NCBI GenBank assembly: GCA_947502885.1
Contig: CANNBP010000027.1
Coordinates: 1-42,391, forward strand
Reading direction: 5' to 3'
DNA from: an uncultured Aquimarina sp.
GTDB lineage: Bacteria > Bacteroidota > Bacteroidia > Flavobacteriales > Flavobacteriaceae
Length of the DNA stretch: 42,391 bases
Part shown: one piece after another, positions 16,470-24,298 of the stretch
Position numbering within the stretch: position 1 is the stretch's first letter
Layout of the letters: each line of letters starts with the position of its first letter
Program-made: the position numbers and the translations under genes
The notes under the pieces: generated by a model
The model's database searches: none
Seen by the model: only the letters and a program-made list of their open reading frames with translations
What the model was told of the DNA's origin: nothing

Positions 16470-18787
16470 TGAATTTACGAATCATTCCATTTCTTTTATT
16501 AATTTTTATGGCCTGTAAAGGACCAGAAACCTCCTCTATTACCATAGACAGGTCTTCTAGTATTACGCCGAAACCTCTTTCGGTTGTAGCTAAAGAAGGA
16601 TATTTTGAGATGACCAAAAACACAACCATTTATAATAATGAGGAATCTTCTCAAAGTATTATACAACTCTTTATAGAAAAAATAAAAAATACTACATCAC
16701 AATCTATTGGTATAACAACCAATGCTGAAGAAAAAAATAGTATACAATTTATTAAAGATCATACGTTGAACTTTGAAGAAGAAGAGTATCAATTAACAGT
16801 TTCAAAAAACAACATTCTTATCAAGGCAAAAACAGATCAGGGTTTATTTTATGGGATGCATACTTTTGCACAACTTCTACCGTTATATAACACAGAAAAC
16901 AAAAACAAAACCCTTTTTCCTATTAAAATTCAGGCTGTGGATATCAAAGATAAACCGCGCTTTGGCTGGCGTGGCATGCATTTGGATGTTTCCAGACATT
17001 TCTCATCGGTTGATTTTATAAAAAAACAATTGGATGTATTGGCCCATTTTAAGATCAATAAGTTTCATTGGCACCTAACCGATGATCAAGGATGGAGAAT
17101 AGAAATTAAAAAATACCCTAAACTAACTTCGATAGGTTCTAAAAGAAAAAATGCGGATGGTACATATCATGAAGGGTTCTATACTCAAGAAGAAATTAAA
17201 GACGTTGTACAATATGCAAAAGATCGTTTTATAGATGTTGTTCCAGAATTCGATACGCCAGGTCATGCAATTGCAGTTCTTGCTGGATATCCAGAACTTT
17301 CTTGCGATCATAACAAGGAACAAAAAGAGTATCAAGTAAGAAATTTATGGGGAGTTGAATCCAGTATATTTTGTGCTTCTAAAGAAAGTACTTACACTTT
17401 TATAGAGGATGTTATCAAAGAAATGTCTTCCCTTTTTCCATATGGCTATTATCACATGGGAGGTGATGAAGTTCCTAAGCATCAATGGGAACATTCTTCA
17501 TGTTGTCAAAAATTTATAAAAGAAGAAAGTCTAAAGGATGAAAAAGAACTACAGAGTCATTTCATGGCACGTGTAGAAAAAATACTAACCAAATACGACA
17601 AAAAAATGATTGGTTGGGATGAGATTCTAGAAGGAGGAATTACTCCAACTACTAATATCATGTCATGGTTAGGAGAAGAAGGCGGAATTAAGGCAGCTAA
17701 TGAAGGCCATGATGTTATTATGACTCCGTCTAAATATGTGTACCTTAATTTTTATCAAGGAGATCATAAGGTAGAACCTTTTGCTTTTGGAGCATACATC
17801 CCTCTTGAAAAAGCCTATAACTACGACCCTCTTCCTAAAGAGATTAAAGAAGAAAAAAAGAAACATATTCTAGGATCACAAGGAAATCTTTGGACTGAAT
17901 ATGCCAAAGAAGATGACACCAAAGAATATTTGTTATACCCAAGAATAATAGCACTTGCCGAAACCAATTGGACTCAAAAAGAAAATAAAAATTTTGATGA
18001 TTTTCTAGGAAGATTAACTCCTATACGAGAATTATTAGATTATCATAAAATAAATTATCATATCCCTTTACCTGAAGGGCCTACGTCTAATAAAATCACA
18101 TTTATAGATAGTGTTAAAGTTCCATTTACAACCACATACCCTGTAAAAATGGTATACACAACAGACGGAACAGCCCCGAATGCTAATAGTACTGTTTATC
18201 AAGAACCTTTAACTTTTACAGAGACAACAGAACTAAGAATAGCTTCAGTTCTAGATAATGGTAAACTAAGCAAAGTAAGAGAACTAACGATTAGTAAAGA
18301 ACCTCTTACTCTTTCTGTAAATGCCAAAGAAGTTTCTAAAGGTTTGGTTATGGAAGAAGTAAAAGGTCATTTTCAAAACATAAAAGAAATACAAGAAGAA
18401 ACTAAGAAAAAAACAGCTGTACTCAACAATATTAAGGATGCAAATACAACATATGATTGGGGGCACAAGGTAAATGAAGATAATTTTAGAGCCGTTTTTC
18501 TTAATGGTTATATTGATATTCCAGAAGACGGGGTATACTATTTTACAAGTACTCAGGATCAGGTATGGATTGCCGATAAATTAGTAATTGAACACTCAGA
18601 ATCTATAAAAAAACACCCACAAGAGAGTTCATTGGCATTACAAAAGGGAAAACACAAGCTTAAAATTGTGTATTTAAACAATATTGTTCAGGGATGGGCT
18701 ACAGATTGGAATACTGTCGAATTAAAATTTAGAAAATCAGATGAAACAGAATATAAGGATATTAGTGAACATATGATTTTTCACTAA
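16469..18787 (+). CDS. GH20 beta-N-acetylhexosaminidase, lipoprotein
   Basis: A 772-residue lipoprotein (signal ending FMAC, Cys16). Residues 30-165 are the GH20b N-terminal domain; the catalytic barrel starts with RFGWRGMHLDVSRHF and includes HWHLTDDQGWRIEIKKYPKL and the Asp-Glu pair in YHMGGDEVPKHQW (Asp333-Glu334), which carry out substrate-assisted hydrolysis. Residues 530-615 look like the chitobiase C-terminal domain (YTTDGTAPNANSTVY), and about 630-765 resemble a PA14 domain (YYFTSTQDQVWIADKLVIEH), which often binds sugar. It releases GlcNAc from the non-reducing ends of chito-oligomers, probably in the periplasm or at the outer membrane. Translation is coupled to the kinase gene by a TAATG overlap. 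Confidence 0.96.
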   Translation: MNLRIIPFLLLIFMACKGPETSSITIDRSSSITPKPLSVVAKEGYFEMTKNTTIYNNEESSQSIIQLFIEKIKNTTSQSIGITTNAEEKNSIQFIKDHTLNFEEEEYQLTVSKNNILIKAKTDQGLFYGMHTFAQLLPLYNTENKNKTLFPIKIQAVDIKDKPRFGWRGMHLDVSRHFSSVDFIKKQLDVLAHFKINKFHWHLTDDQGWRIEIKKYPKLTSIGSKRKNADGTYHEGFYTQEEIKDVVQYAKDRFIDVVPEFDTPGHAIAVLAGYPELSCDHNKEQKEYQVRNLWGVESSIFCASKESTYTFIEDVIKEMSSLFPYGYYHMGGDEVPKHQWEHSSCCQKFIKEESLKDEKELQSHFMARVEKILTKYDKKMIGWDEILEGGITPTTNIMSWLGEEGGIKAANEGHDVIMTPSKYVYLNFYQGDHKVEPFAFGAYIPLEKAYNYDPLPKEIKEEKKKHILGSQGNLWTEYAKEDDTKEYLLYPRIIALAETNWTQKENKNFDDFLGRLTPIRELLDYHKINYHIPLPEGPTSNKITFIDSVKVPFTTTYPVKMVYTTDGTAPNANSTVYQEPLTFTETTELRIASVLDNGKLSKVRELTISKEPLTLSVNAKEVSKGLVMEEVKGHFQNIKEIQEETKKKTAVLNNIKDANTTYDWGHKVNEDNFRAVFLNGYIDIPEDGVYYFTSTQDQVWIADKLVIEHSESIKKHPQESSLALQKGKHKLKIVYLNNIVQGWATDWNTVELKFRKSDETEYKDISEHMIFH

Positions 18788-18841
18788 TCCTTACACTTAC
18801 ACTTATTTAATAACTATGAATAACAGTCACAAACTCAGTAA

Positions 18842-20686
18842 ATGATTATGAAAACTCTAAAAAAAATTGCAGCAATTGTTTTCTTACAGGTATTTCTTTT
18901 TGCCTGTACTAATGAAAGCTTTATTAATGAGGATGCGTCAGCACCAGAAGACACTCCTATTGTTAACAAATCAGCACTAACAGAACCTATCGTATTAGGA
19001 TATTTCCCTTCTTGGTCAGAAAGTTGGGCTGCTCCAGGAAAAGGTTCTAAATTAAGAGATATCCCAGAGCATATTACACATGTGTTTTTAGCCTTTGCAA
19101 AACCTAATCTTAGATATGTAAAAGGATCACTCGACATTTCTGATACAGGAATTCAAACTCCTTATGGAGGTAATACGCTAAAAGAATCTGTTGCCGCTCT
19201 AAAAACCAAAGGGATTAATGTAATCCTATCTATAGGAGGTGAAACGTATTGGGGAACTAGTGATGCCTACGACATCAACTATCAACAAATCAAAGATTTG
19301 GTAGATGACATGGGATTCGAAGGTATCGATTGGGATTATGAGCCTAACGGAAGTTTTGCAACTATAGGTCACGCAGAAAATGTGCAACATTTTATTGATT
19401 TCTTTACTAATTCAAGAGCTATTATGCCAGCTGGAGAATACTTATTAGCATGTGCTCCTGCAGGAGTAGGTGCTCTAGGAGGTCTTAATAATGACGACTC
19501 TGCTTCTCCTTTTTCTTATGCAAACAGAAACACAGCTAGTGGAGAGTCTGATGCAAATTTACATAACGCAACCTCTCCTAATCAAGCCATTAGTTTGTTT
19601 GGATTTGGTGCTACCGGTCATATGATACCTGTTATGAAAGCCGTAGGAGATAAAATTGACTTAATTGCATATCAAGGCTATAATACAGGAGCAGCAAGCA
19701 ATAGAAAAATTATGTATGATGCTTATAAACATTATGCCAATCAATATGGTTTTGACATCGCAGCAGGAGTACATTATCCTAATGAACCTTGGGGACCATA
19801 TTATGAGTATAACTACCAAAACGTAGCAGAATTATCAGCTCATATCGCTGCCAACAATTCTAACGATGGTATTATGATATGGCAACTTTTATTAGGTAAC
19901 TCAAGTACCTCTGCTTATGGATACATGCACGTAGCTAGCCAAGTACTTAATGGTACATCAACTTCTCAAGCAATTGCTAATGCAGAAAACTATCCAGAAT
20001 CTCCTTATGATGGAGGTGACACTACTAACCCTCCTGGTGGATCAGGTTGTGAATCTGGGCAATGGAATGCTACATCTGTGTACAATACAGGGCAAGAAGT
20101 TGTACATAACAACAAATTATATAGAGCTAAATGGTGGACTCAAGGAGATGACCCTTCTACAAATTCTAGTGACGGACAGCCATGGCAGTATGTAGAAGAC
20201 TGTGGTGGAGATACAGGAGGAGGTAATCAATTACCAACAGTTTCAATTACCGCTCCTTCTAACAACACTTCTATAACGCAAGGAAACTCAATTTCTATTA
20301 CAGCAAATGCTTCTGATAGTGATGGTACAATTACAAAAGTTGAATTTTATCAAGGAACTACTAAGCTAGGAGAAGACACGACTAGCCCGTATAGTTATAC
20401 TTGGGGAAATGCTGCTATAGGAAGCTATAGCATTACGGTTAAAGCAACTGATAATGAAAATGGTTCAACAACTTCTACGGCTATTTCTGTAAATGTGACT
20501 TCTGGAGATACTACTGGAGGATCTTGTAATGGTATTGCTGCTTGGGAAGCTTATCCTCAAGTTTATAACCAAGGAGACAAAGTTGTATATCAAAATACGA
20601 TCTATGAAGCACAAACAGGTCCTATCTGGGTAACACCTGGAAGCGGTGAACATTGGTGGAAAACTATTGGAACTTGTAGCAATTAA
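18842..20686 (+). CDS. GH18 chitinase lipoprotein with two chitin-binding modules and an Ig-like domain
   Basis: 614 residues. The signal peptide ends in FLFAC (Cys22) followed by TNESFINED, so this is a lipoprotein, perhaps surface exposed. Residues 48-375 are a GH18 barrel with ILSIGG (substrate strand) and FEGIDWDYEP, in which Glu167 is the acid catalyst; the first Asp of the common DGxDxDxE motif is Glu here. Then follow a CBM5/12-type module (about 400-455, WNATSVYNTGQEVVHNNKLYRAKWW), a bacterial Ig-like domain (about 462-555, DSDGTITKVEFYQGTTKLGE) and a second CBM5/12-type module (about 563-614, AYPQVYNQGDKVVYQNTIYEA). It has no T9SS tail. Two in-frame ATGs (18842 and 18848) are possible starts. 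Confidence 0.95.
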   Translation: MIMKTLKKIAAIVFLQVFLFACTNESFINEDASAPEDTPIVNKSALTEPIVLGYFPSWSESWAAPGKGSKLRDIPEHITHVFLAFAKPNLRYVKGSLDISDTGIQTPYGGNTLKESVAALKTKGINVILSIGGETYWGTSDAYDINYQQIKDLVDDMGFEGIDWDYEPNGSFATIGHAENVQHFIDFFTNSRAIMPAGEYLLACAPAGVGALGGLNNDDSASPFSYANRNTASGESDANLHNATSPNQAISLFGFGATGHMIPVMKAVGDKIDLIAYQGYNTGAASNRKIMYDAYKHYANQYGFDIAAGVHYPNEPWGPYYEYNYQNVAELSAHIAANNSNDGIMIWQLLLGNSSTSAYGYMHVASQVLNGTSTSQAIANAENYPESPYDGGDTTNPPGGSGCESGQWNATSVYNTGQEVVHNNKLYRAKWWTQGDDPSTNSSDGQPWQYVEDCGGDTGGGNQLPTVSITAPSNNTSITQGNSISITANASDSDGTITKVEFYQGTTKLGEDTTSPYSYTWGNAAIGSYSITVKATDNENGSTTSTAISVNVTSGDTTGGSCNGIAAWEAYPQVYNQGDKVVYQNTIYEAQTGPIWVTPGSGEHWWKTIGTCSN

Positions 20687-20710
20687 AGTATACTAAAAAT
20701 CAATCATAAG

Positions 20711-20747
20711 ATCCCTTTTACTTCCATCAAGTAAAGGGGATTTTTTT
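20711..20747 (+). terminator. terminator after the first chitinase gene
   Basis: ATCCCTTTTACTT (20711-20723) pairs with AAGTAAAGGGGAT (20729-20741) with one G-T pair, followed by seven T. It separates the two chitinase genes, so the second probably has its own promoter in 20748-20921. Confidence 0.85.
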
Positions 20748-20798
20748 ATCATCCAACTTAATATAAAATTTTCTTTTTCGCCAAACCAAATAAAATAG

Positions 20799-20814
20799 TA
20801 TAAACTAGTTTATA
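20799..20814. promoter_or_regulatory. 16-bp perfect palindrome upstream of the second chitinase
   Basis: TATAAACTAGTTTATA is its own reverse complement and lies 108 bp before the chitinase ATG, behind the terminator of the preceding gene. It could be an operator for the separate promoter of this gene; AT-rich palindromes also arise by chance. Confidence 0.4.
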
Positions 20815-20921
20815 GATACACAATAAAAATAATATTTCTAAGTTCTAGCGTAGCATTCATGCTTTATATATTCCCCCTATATAAACATATTCAGTAAAGA
20901 AAAAGTAAAATTAACGTACCA

Positions 20922-22157
20922 ATGAACACAACCGTCCTAAAAAAAATCACCCTTATTTTATTACTACAACTTTGTTTTTTTAGTTGCTCTAGTGAAAATG
21001 ATATTACACCAGAACCAGAAATTGAAGAAGTAGACCCTAACTCTGATGATTCAGACGAAGAAGAGGAAGAGGAAGAAGAAGAAGAAGAAGAAGATCCAGA
21101 TCCTGACCCTGACACAAACAACCCAAGTCCAACAGAACCAATTATTCTAGGTTATTTTCCATCATGGTCAGAAAATTGGGTTGCAGAAGGAAAACCAGAA
21201 GATCCTTCAAAGTTAAGAGATATACCAGAACATGTAACTCATGTTTTTTTGTCATTTGCAAAACCTAATTTAACATACACCAAAGGATCTATGGATTTAG
21301 CTGGCACTGGGGTTCAAACGCCTTACGGTGGTCAAACATTAAAAGAGTCTGTTGCTGTTTTAAAAACAAAAGGGATTAAAGTAATTTTATCTATTGGAGG
21401 GGAAACTTATTGGGGTACTAATGATGCGTACAATATTAATTATCAGCAAATCAAAGATTTTGTTGATGACATGGGTTTTGAAGGCATCGATTGGGATTAT
21501 GAACCAAATGGAAGCTTTCAACAAATTGGTAGTGCAGAAAATGTACAACACTTTAAAGATTTCTTTACCAATTCTAGAGCAATAATGCCAGAGGGAGAAT
21601 ACCTATTGGCTTGTGCTCCTGCAGGTGTTGGTGCATTAGGAGGTTCTACAAATGATGATCCTGCTTCTCCTTATGCCTACGGAAAAAGAAATACTTTAAC
21701 TGGAGAATCTGATGCCAATTTATATAATTATAATGATCCTCACCCATCTATTAGTTTATTTGGATTTGGTTCTACTGGTCACATGATTCCCGTAATAAAA
21801 GCAGTTGGTGATAAAATTGATCTAATCGCCTATCAAGGGTATAATACTGGACCTGCAACTAATCGTAAAATTATGTACGATGCTTATAAACATTATGCAA
21901 ACCAATATGGTTTTGATATTGCAGCTGGTGTGCATTTCCCTAACGAACCATGGGGGCCACATTATGAATACACTTATGAAAATGTTGCTGAATTATCAGA
22001 ACATATCGGTACAAGTAACTCTAATGATGGTATTATGATATGGCAAATGTTATTAAGTAATGGTGGTAAATCTGCTTATGGATACCTTAATGTTGCTAGT
22101 CAGGTTCTTAAGGGAGTATCGGTATCTGAGGCTATCTCTAATGCCGAGAACTTCTAA
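20922..22157 (+). CDS. GH18 chitinase lipoprotein with acidic linker
   Basis: 411 residues, a close paralogue of the GH18 protein encoded just upstream. The signal ends in CFFSC (Cys22), followed by SSENDITPEPEIEEVD and a run of about 12 glutamates, then Asp-Pro repeats (to residue 66). This acidic stretch fits and exaggerates the Bacteroidota surface-lipoprotein signal and serves as a spacer. The GH18 barrel (about 72-405) keeps ILSIGGETYWGT and GFEGIDWDYEP with the catalytic Glu, and MIWQMLL near the end. It lacks the CBM5/12 and Ig-like modules of its neighbour. It should cut soluble oligomers or surface-held chitin; the division of labour with the larger enzyme is inferred. Confidence 0.95.
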   Translation: MNTTVLKKITLILLLQLCFFSCSSENDITPEPEIEEVDPNSDDSDEEEEEEEEEEEEDPDPDPDTNNPSPTEPIILGYFPSWSENWVAEGKPEDPSKLRDIPEHVTHVFLSFAKPNLTYTKGSMDLAGTGVQTPYGGQTLKESVAVLKTKGIKVILSIGGETYWGTNDAYNINYQQIKDFVDDMGFEGIDWDYEPNGSFQQIGSAENVQHFKDFFTNSRAIMPEGEYLLACAPAGVGALGGSTNDDPASPYAYGKRNTLTGESDANLYNYNDPHPSISLFGFGSTGHMIPVIKAVGDKIDLIAYQGYNTGPATNRKIMYDAYKHYANQYGFDIAAGVHFPNEPWGPHYEYTYENVAELSEHIGTSNSNDGIMIWQMLLSNGGKSAYGYLNVASQVLKGVSVSEAISNAENF

Positions 22158-22181
22158 AACACAAAATTCATTAAATTATTT

Positions 22182-22218
22182 AACCCTGTAGTATTATTAT
22201 ACTATGGGGTTATTTTTT
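22182..22218 (+). terminator. terminator at the end of the chitin operon
   Basis: AACCCTGTAGTA (22182-22193) pairs fully with TACTATGGGGTT (22200-22211) when two G-T pairs are allowed, followed by ATTTTTTA. It marks the right-hand end of the chitin locus. Confidence 0.8.
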
Positions 22219-22282
22219 ATGCAATATTGTTTTCTTTATTGTACTTTAATACAAAACTAGAATTTGGTTTAAATACATACTC

Positions 22283-22822
22283 ATGAGAAAAAAGAATATT
22301 GTCTTTATTGCAAAAAGTATCGATGGCTATATTGCTGATAAAAATAATGGATTAGACTGGCTTCATTCTATTCCAAATCCCGATCAATTAGATTTTGGTT
22401 ACGAAAGACACATTAATCAAATCGATGCAATTGTTATGGGCCGTACTACATTTGAAACCGTCTCTAATTTTGATTTTGAATGGCCATATAAAGTGCCTGT
22501 TTTTGTACTTAGTAGGACACTAAATTCGATACCTGATGATTACAAGGATAAAGTGGAGCTTGTACAAGGGACACTATCAGAAATTTTAGAAAAAATACAT
22601 CAGAAAGGGTATAATCATTTATACATTGATGGAGGAGCAACGATACAAAGTTTTTTAAACGAAGATTTAATTGATGAACTTATTATAACTACTATTCCGG
22701 TTTTATTGGGAGGAGGTTCTCCCCTATTTTCTGAGCTCACAAAGGATTTAAAATTTACACATATTGAAACGGTCATCTTTCTAAAAGAGTTAGTTCAGAG
22801 TCATTACAAAAGAAAACGGTAA
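22283..22822 (+). CDS. dihydrofolate reductase / RibD C-terminal family protein
   Basis: A 179-residue cytoplasmic protein of the RibD_C/DHFR-like fold: KNIVFIAKSIDGYIADKNNGLDWL at the start, then DAIVMGRTTFETVSNF (NADPH-binding), VPVFVLSR and HLYIDGGATIQSFLNEDLIDELIITTIPVLLGGGSPLF. Such stand-alone proteins (YyaP/YwjB type) are NADPH-dependent reductases of unknown substrate; they are not the housekeeping FolA. The gene stands alone between two terminator-like regions and shows no link with the chitin genes. Confidence 0.88.
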   Translation: MRKKNIVFIAKSIDGYIADKNNGLDWLHSIPNPDQLDFGYERHINQIDAIVMGRTTFETVSNFDFEWPYKVPVFVLSRTLNSIPDDYKDKVELVQGTLSEILEKIHQKGYNHLYIDGGATIQSFLNEDLIDELIITTIPVLLGGGSPLFSELTKDLKFTHIETVIFLKELVQSHYKRKR

Positions 22823-22969
22823 TAATTGAAAGATCTTAATCATACGTTTCAAATATTTTTCTTTACTTAAATTCGTGTTTTTTGCCTCCGTTATCTTTTC
22901 GTTTTTTGAATAATAAGATATATTTGATTTTTTTATATCATCTATATAATTTTAAAACTCATTTATAAA

Positions 22970-23665
22970 ATGAAAAAGAATCTGTTTATCATAATACTTG
23001 TTATCGTCCTAACTCCAAAAATTGGCACTAGTCAAATAGATAATTCTCAATTAGGAGCATGGTATATGTACTTTTTTAACACCAATTTTAAAGAAAGTTC
23101 TTGGGGAGTACAAGGAGATATTCAATACAGAAATTGGGATCTTGGCGGTGACCTTGAACAATTATTAATTCGTGGAGGTCTAACCTATTCACCAAAAAAT
23201 GCCGATATCAAATTTACAACAGGATATGGTCACATTACTACGGGTGTTTTTGGTTCTGACAACGCAACAAGTGTAGAGAGCAGAATTTATCAAGAAGCAC
23301 TATTCCCAACCAAAATTGGTAAACTTTTTCATCTTAATCATAGGTTCCGCTATGAACAACGTTTTGTCGAAAATCAAGATTTCAGGACACGTTACAGATA
23401 TAATCTTTTTGTAACTGTTCCTTTAAACAAAATAGAATTGAATCCAAAAGCACTTTATTTGGCAATGTATAATGAACTTTTTATTAATGGGCAACAAGAT
23501 ATTGGAGACGGAAGAGAAGTTGAATACTTTGATAGAAACAGAGCATATATAGCATTAGGTTATATCCTAAAAAAAGGATTAAAAGTACAGTTTGGAGTTA
23601 TGAATCAAAAAACCAATAGCTGGAGTAAAAACCAGTTACAACTAAGTTTACATCACAACTTTTAG
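22970..23665 (+). CDS. DUF2490 outer-membrane beta-barrel protein
   Basis: 231 residues with a signal peptide (LTPKIGTSQ, cut before IDNSQLG). The mature part starts QLGAWYMYFFNTNF and has alternating strands with an aromatic C-terminus (LHHNF), features of the DUF2490 family of predicted outer-membrane barrels common in Flavobacteriia. Function unknown. A TATATTTG at 22919-22926 fits the Bacteroidota -7 element 44 bp before the ATG, though I see no matching TTTG at the right distance. Confidence 0.85.
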   Translation: MKKNLFIIILVIVLTPKIGTSQIDNSQLGAWYMYFFNTNFKESSWGVQGDIQYRNWDLGGDLEQLLIRGGLTYSPKNADIKFTTGYGHITTGVFGSDNATSVESRIYQEALFPTKIGKLFHLNHRFRYEQRFVENQDFRTRYRYNLFVTVPLNKIELNPKALYLAMYNELFINGQQDIGDGREVEYFDRNRAYIALGYILKKGLKVQFGVMNQKTNSWSKNQLQLSLHHNF

Positions 23666-23778
23666 TGATTTACAATATTATTTAGAAAAGCTTTTGTTTT
23701 TTTGTTTATGCTCATTGCCTGAATGGCACTGTATTTGCTAGATTTCCAGCCAATTAACAGTTAATATTATTCAAAAAA

Positions 23779-24159
23779 ATGAAAGCTTTCTCTCTCTTAC
23801 TCCTTCTACTTTTTTCGCTTACTACTTTTGGTCAAAAAAAAGACATTAACTCTTCACAACTTATAGGTTGCTGGACCGATTCTCGAGAAGAAAACAAATT
23901 TAACAAAGGTATTAATGTTTATAGACCTTGTAATTATAAACAGTTTCCTGCATCAAGGTTTAGGTTTAAAATGAATTTACAAAAAGGAAATTCTTGTTCA
24001 TACTTATTTTTAGCGCCTACAGATGGTCATTTTATGAAAAAAGGAACTTGGTCTTTTGATAAACAAACAAATGCCTTAAAAATATTTGATGATAAAAAGA
24101 AAGTAATTAAACAGTATATCATCTATGAAGTCAATAAGAATGTCTTAAAAATAAAATAA
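23779..24159 (+). CDS. small secreted protein, lipocalin-like
   Basis: 126 residues with a clear signal peptide (LLLLLFSLTTFGQ, cut before KKD). The mature part begins SSQLIGCWTDSREENKF and includes KKGTWSFDKQTNALKIFDDKKKVIKQYIIYEVNKNVLKIK, the short strand pattern seen in lipocalin-like small secreted proteins of Bacteroidota (GxW near the N-terminus). It has three Cys in the mature part. No specific function can be given. It is followed by a 139-base gap without a clear hairpin, facing the end of the leftward gene at 24299. Confidence 0.75.
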   Translation: MKAFSLLLLLLFSLTTFGQKKDINSSQLIGCWTDSREENKFNKGINVYRPCNYKQFPASRFRFKMNLQKGNSCSYLFLAPTDGHFMKKGTWSFDKQTNALKIFDDKKKVIKQYIIYEVNKNVLKIK

Positions 24160-24298
24160 CACCATATTCCTAAGGCGACTACCTCGGAAAAAGCTAACTA
24201 AAGATTCATCAAAAAAACTGTTTTTAAATTTCGAGGCAAACTACCGAAAATTAAACTCGATAATGTGGATTAAAGTATCATTTCAATCATATAAGCTT

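Noticed and set aside
23666..23778. Terminator at AAAAGCTTTT followed by T's behind the DUF2490 gene
   Set aside because: The dyad has no room for a loop, so it cannot form a proper hairpin.
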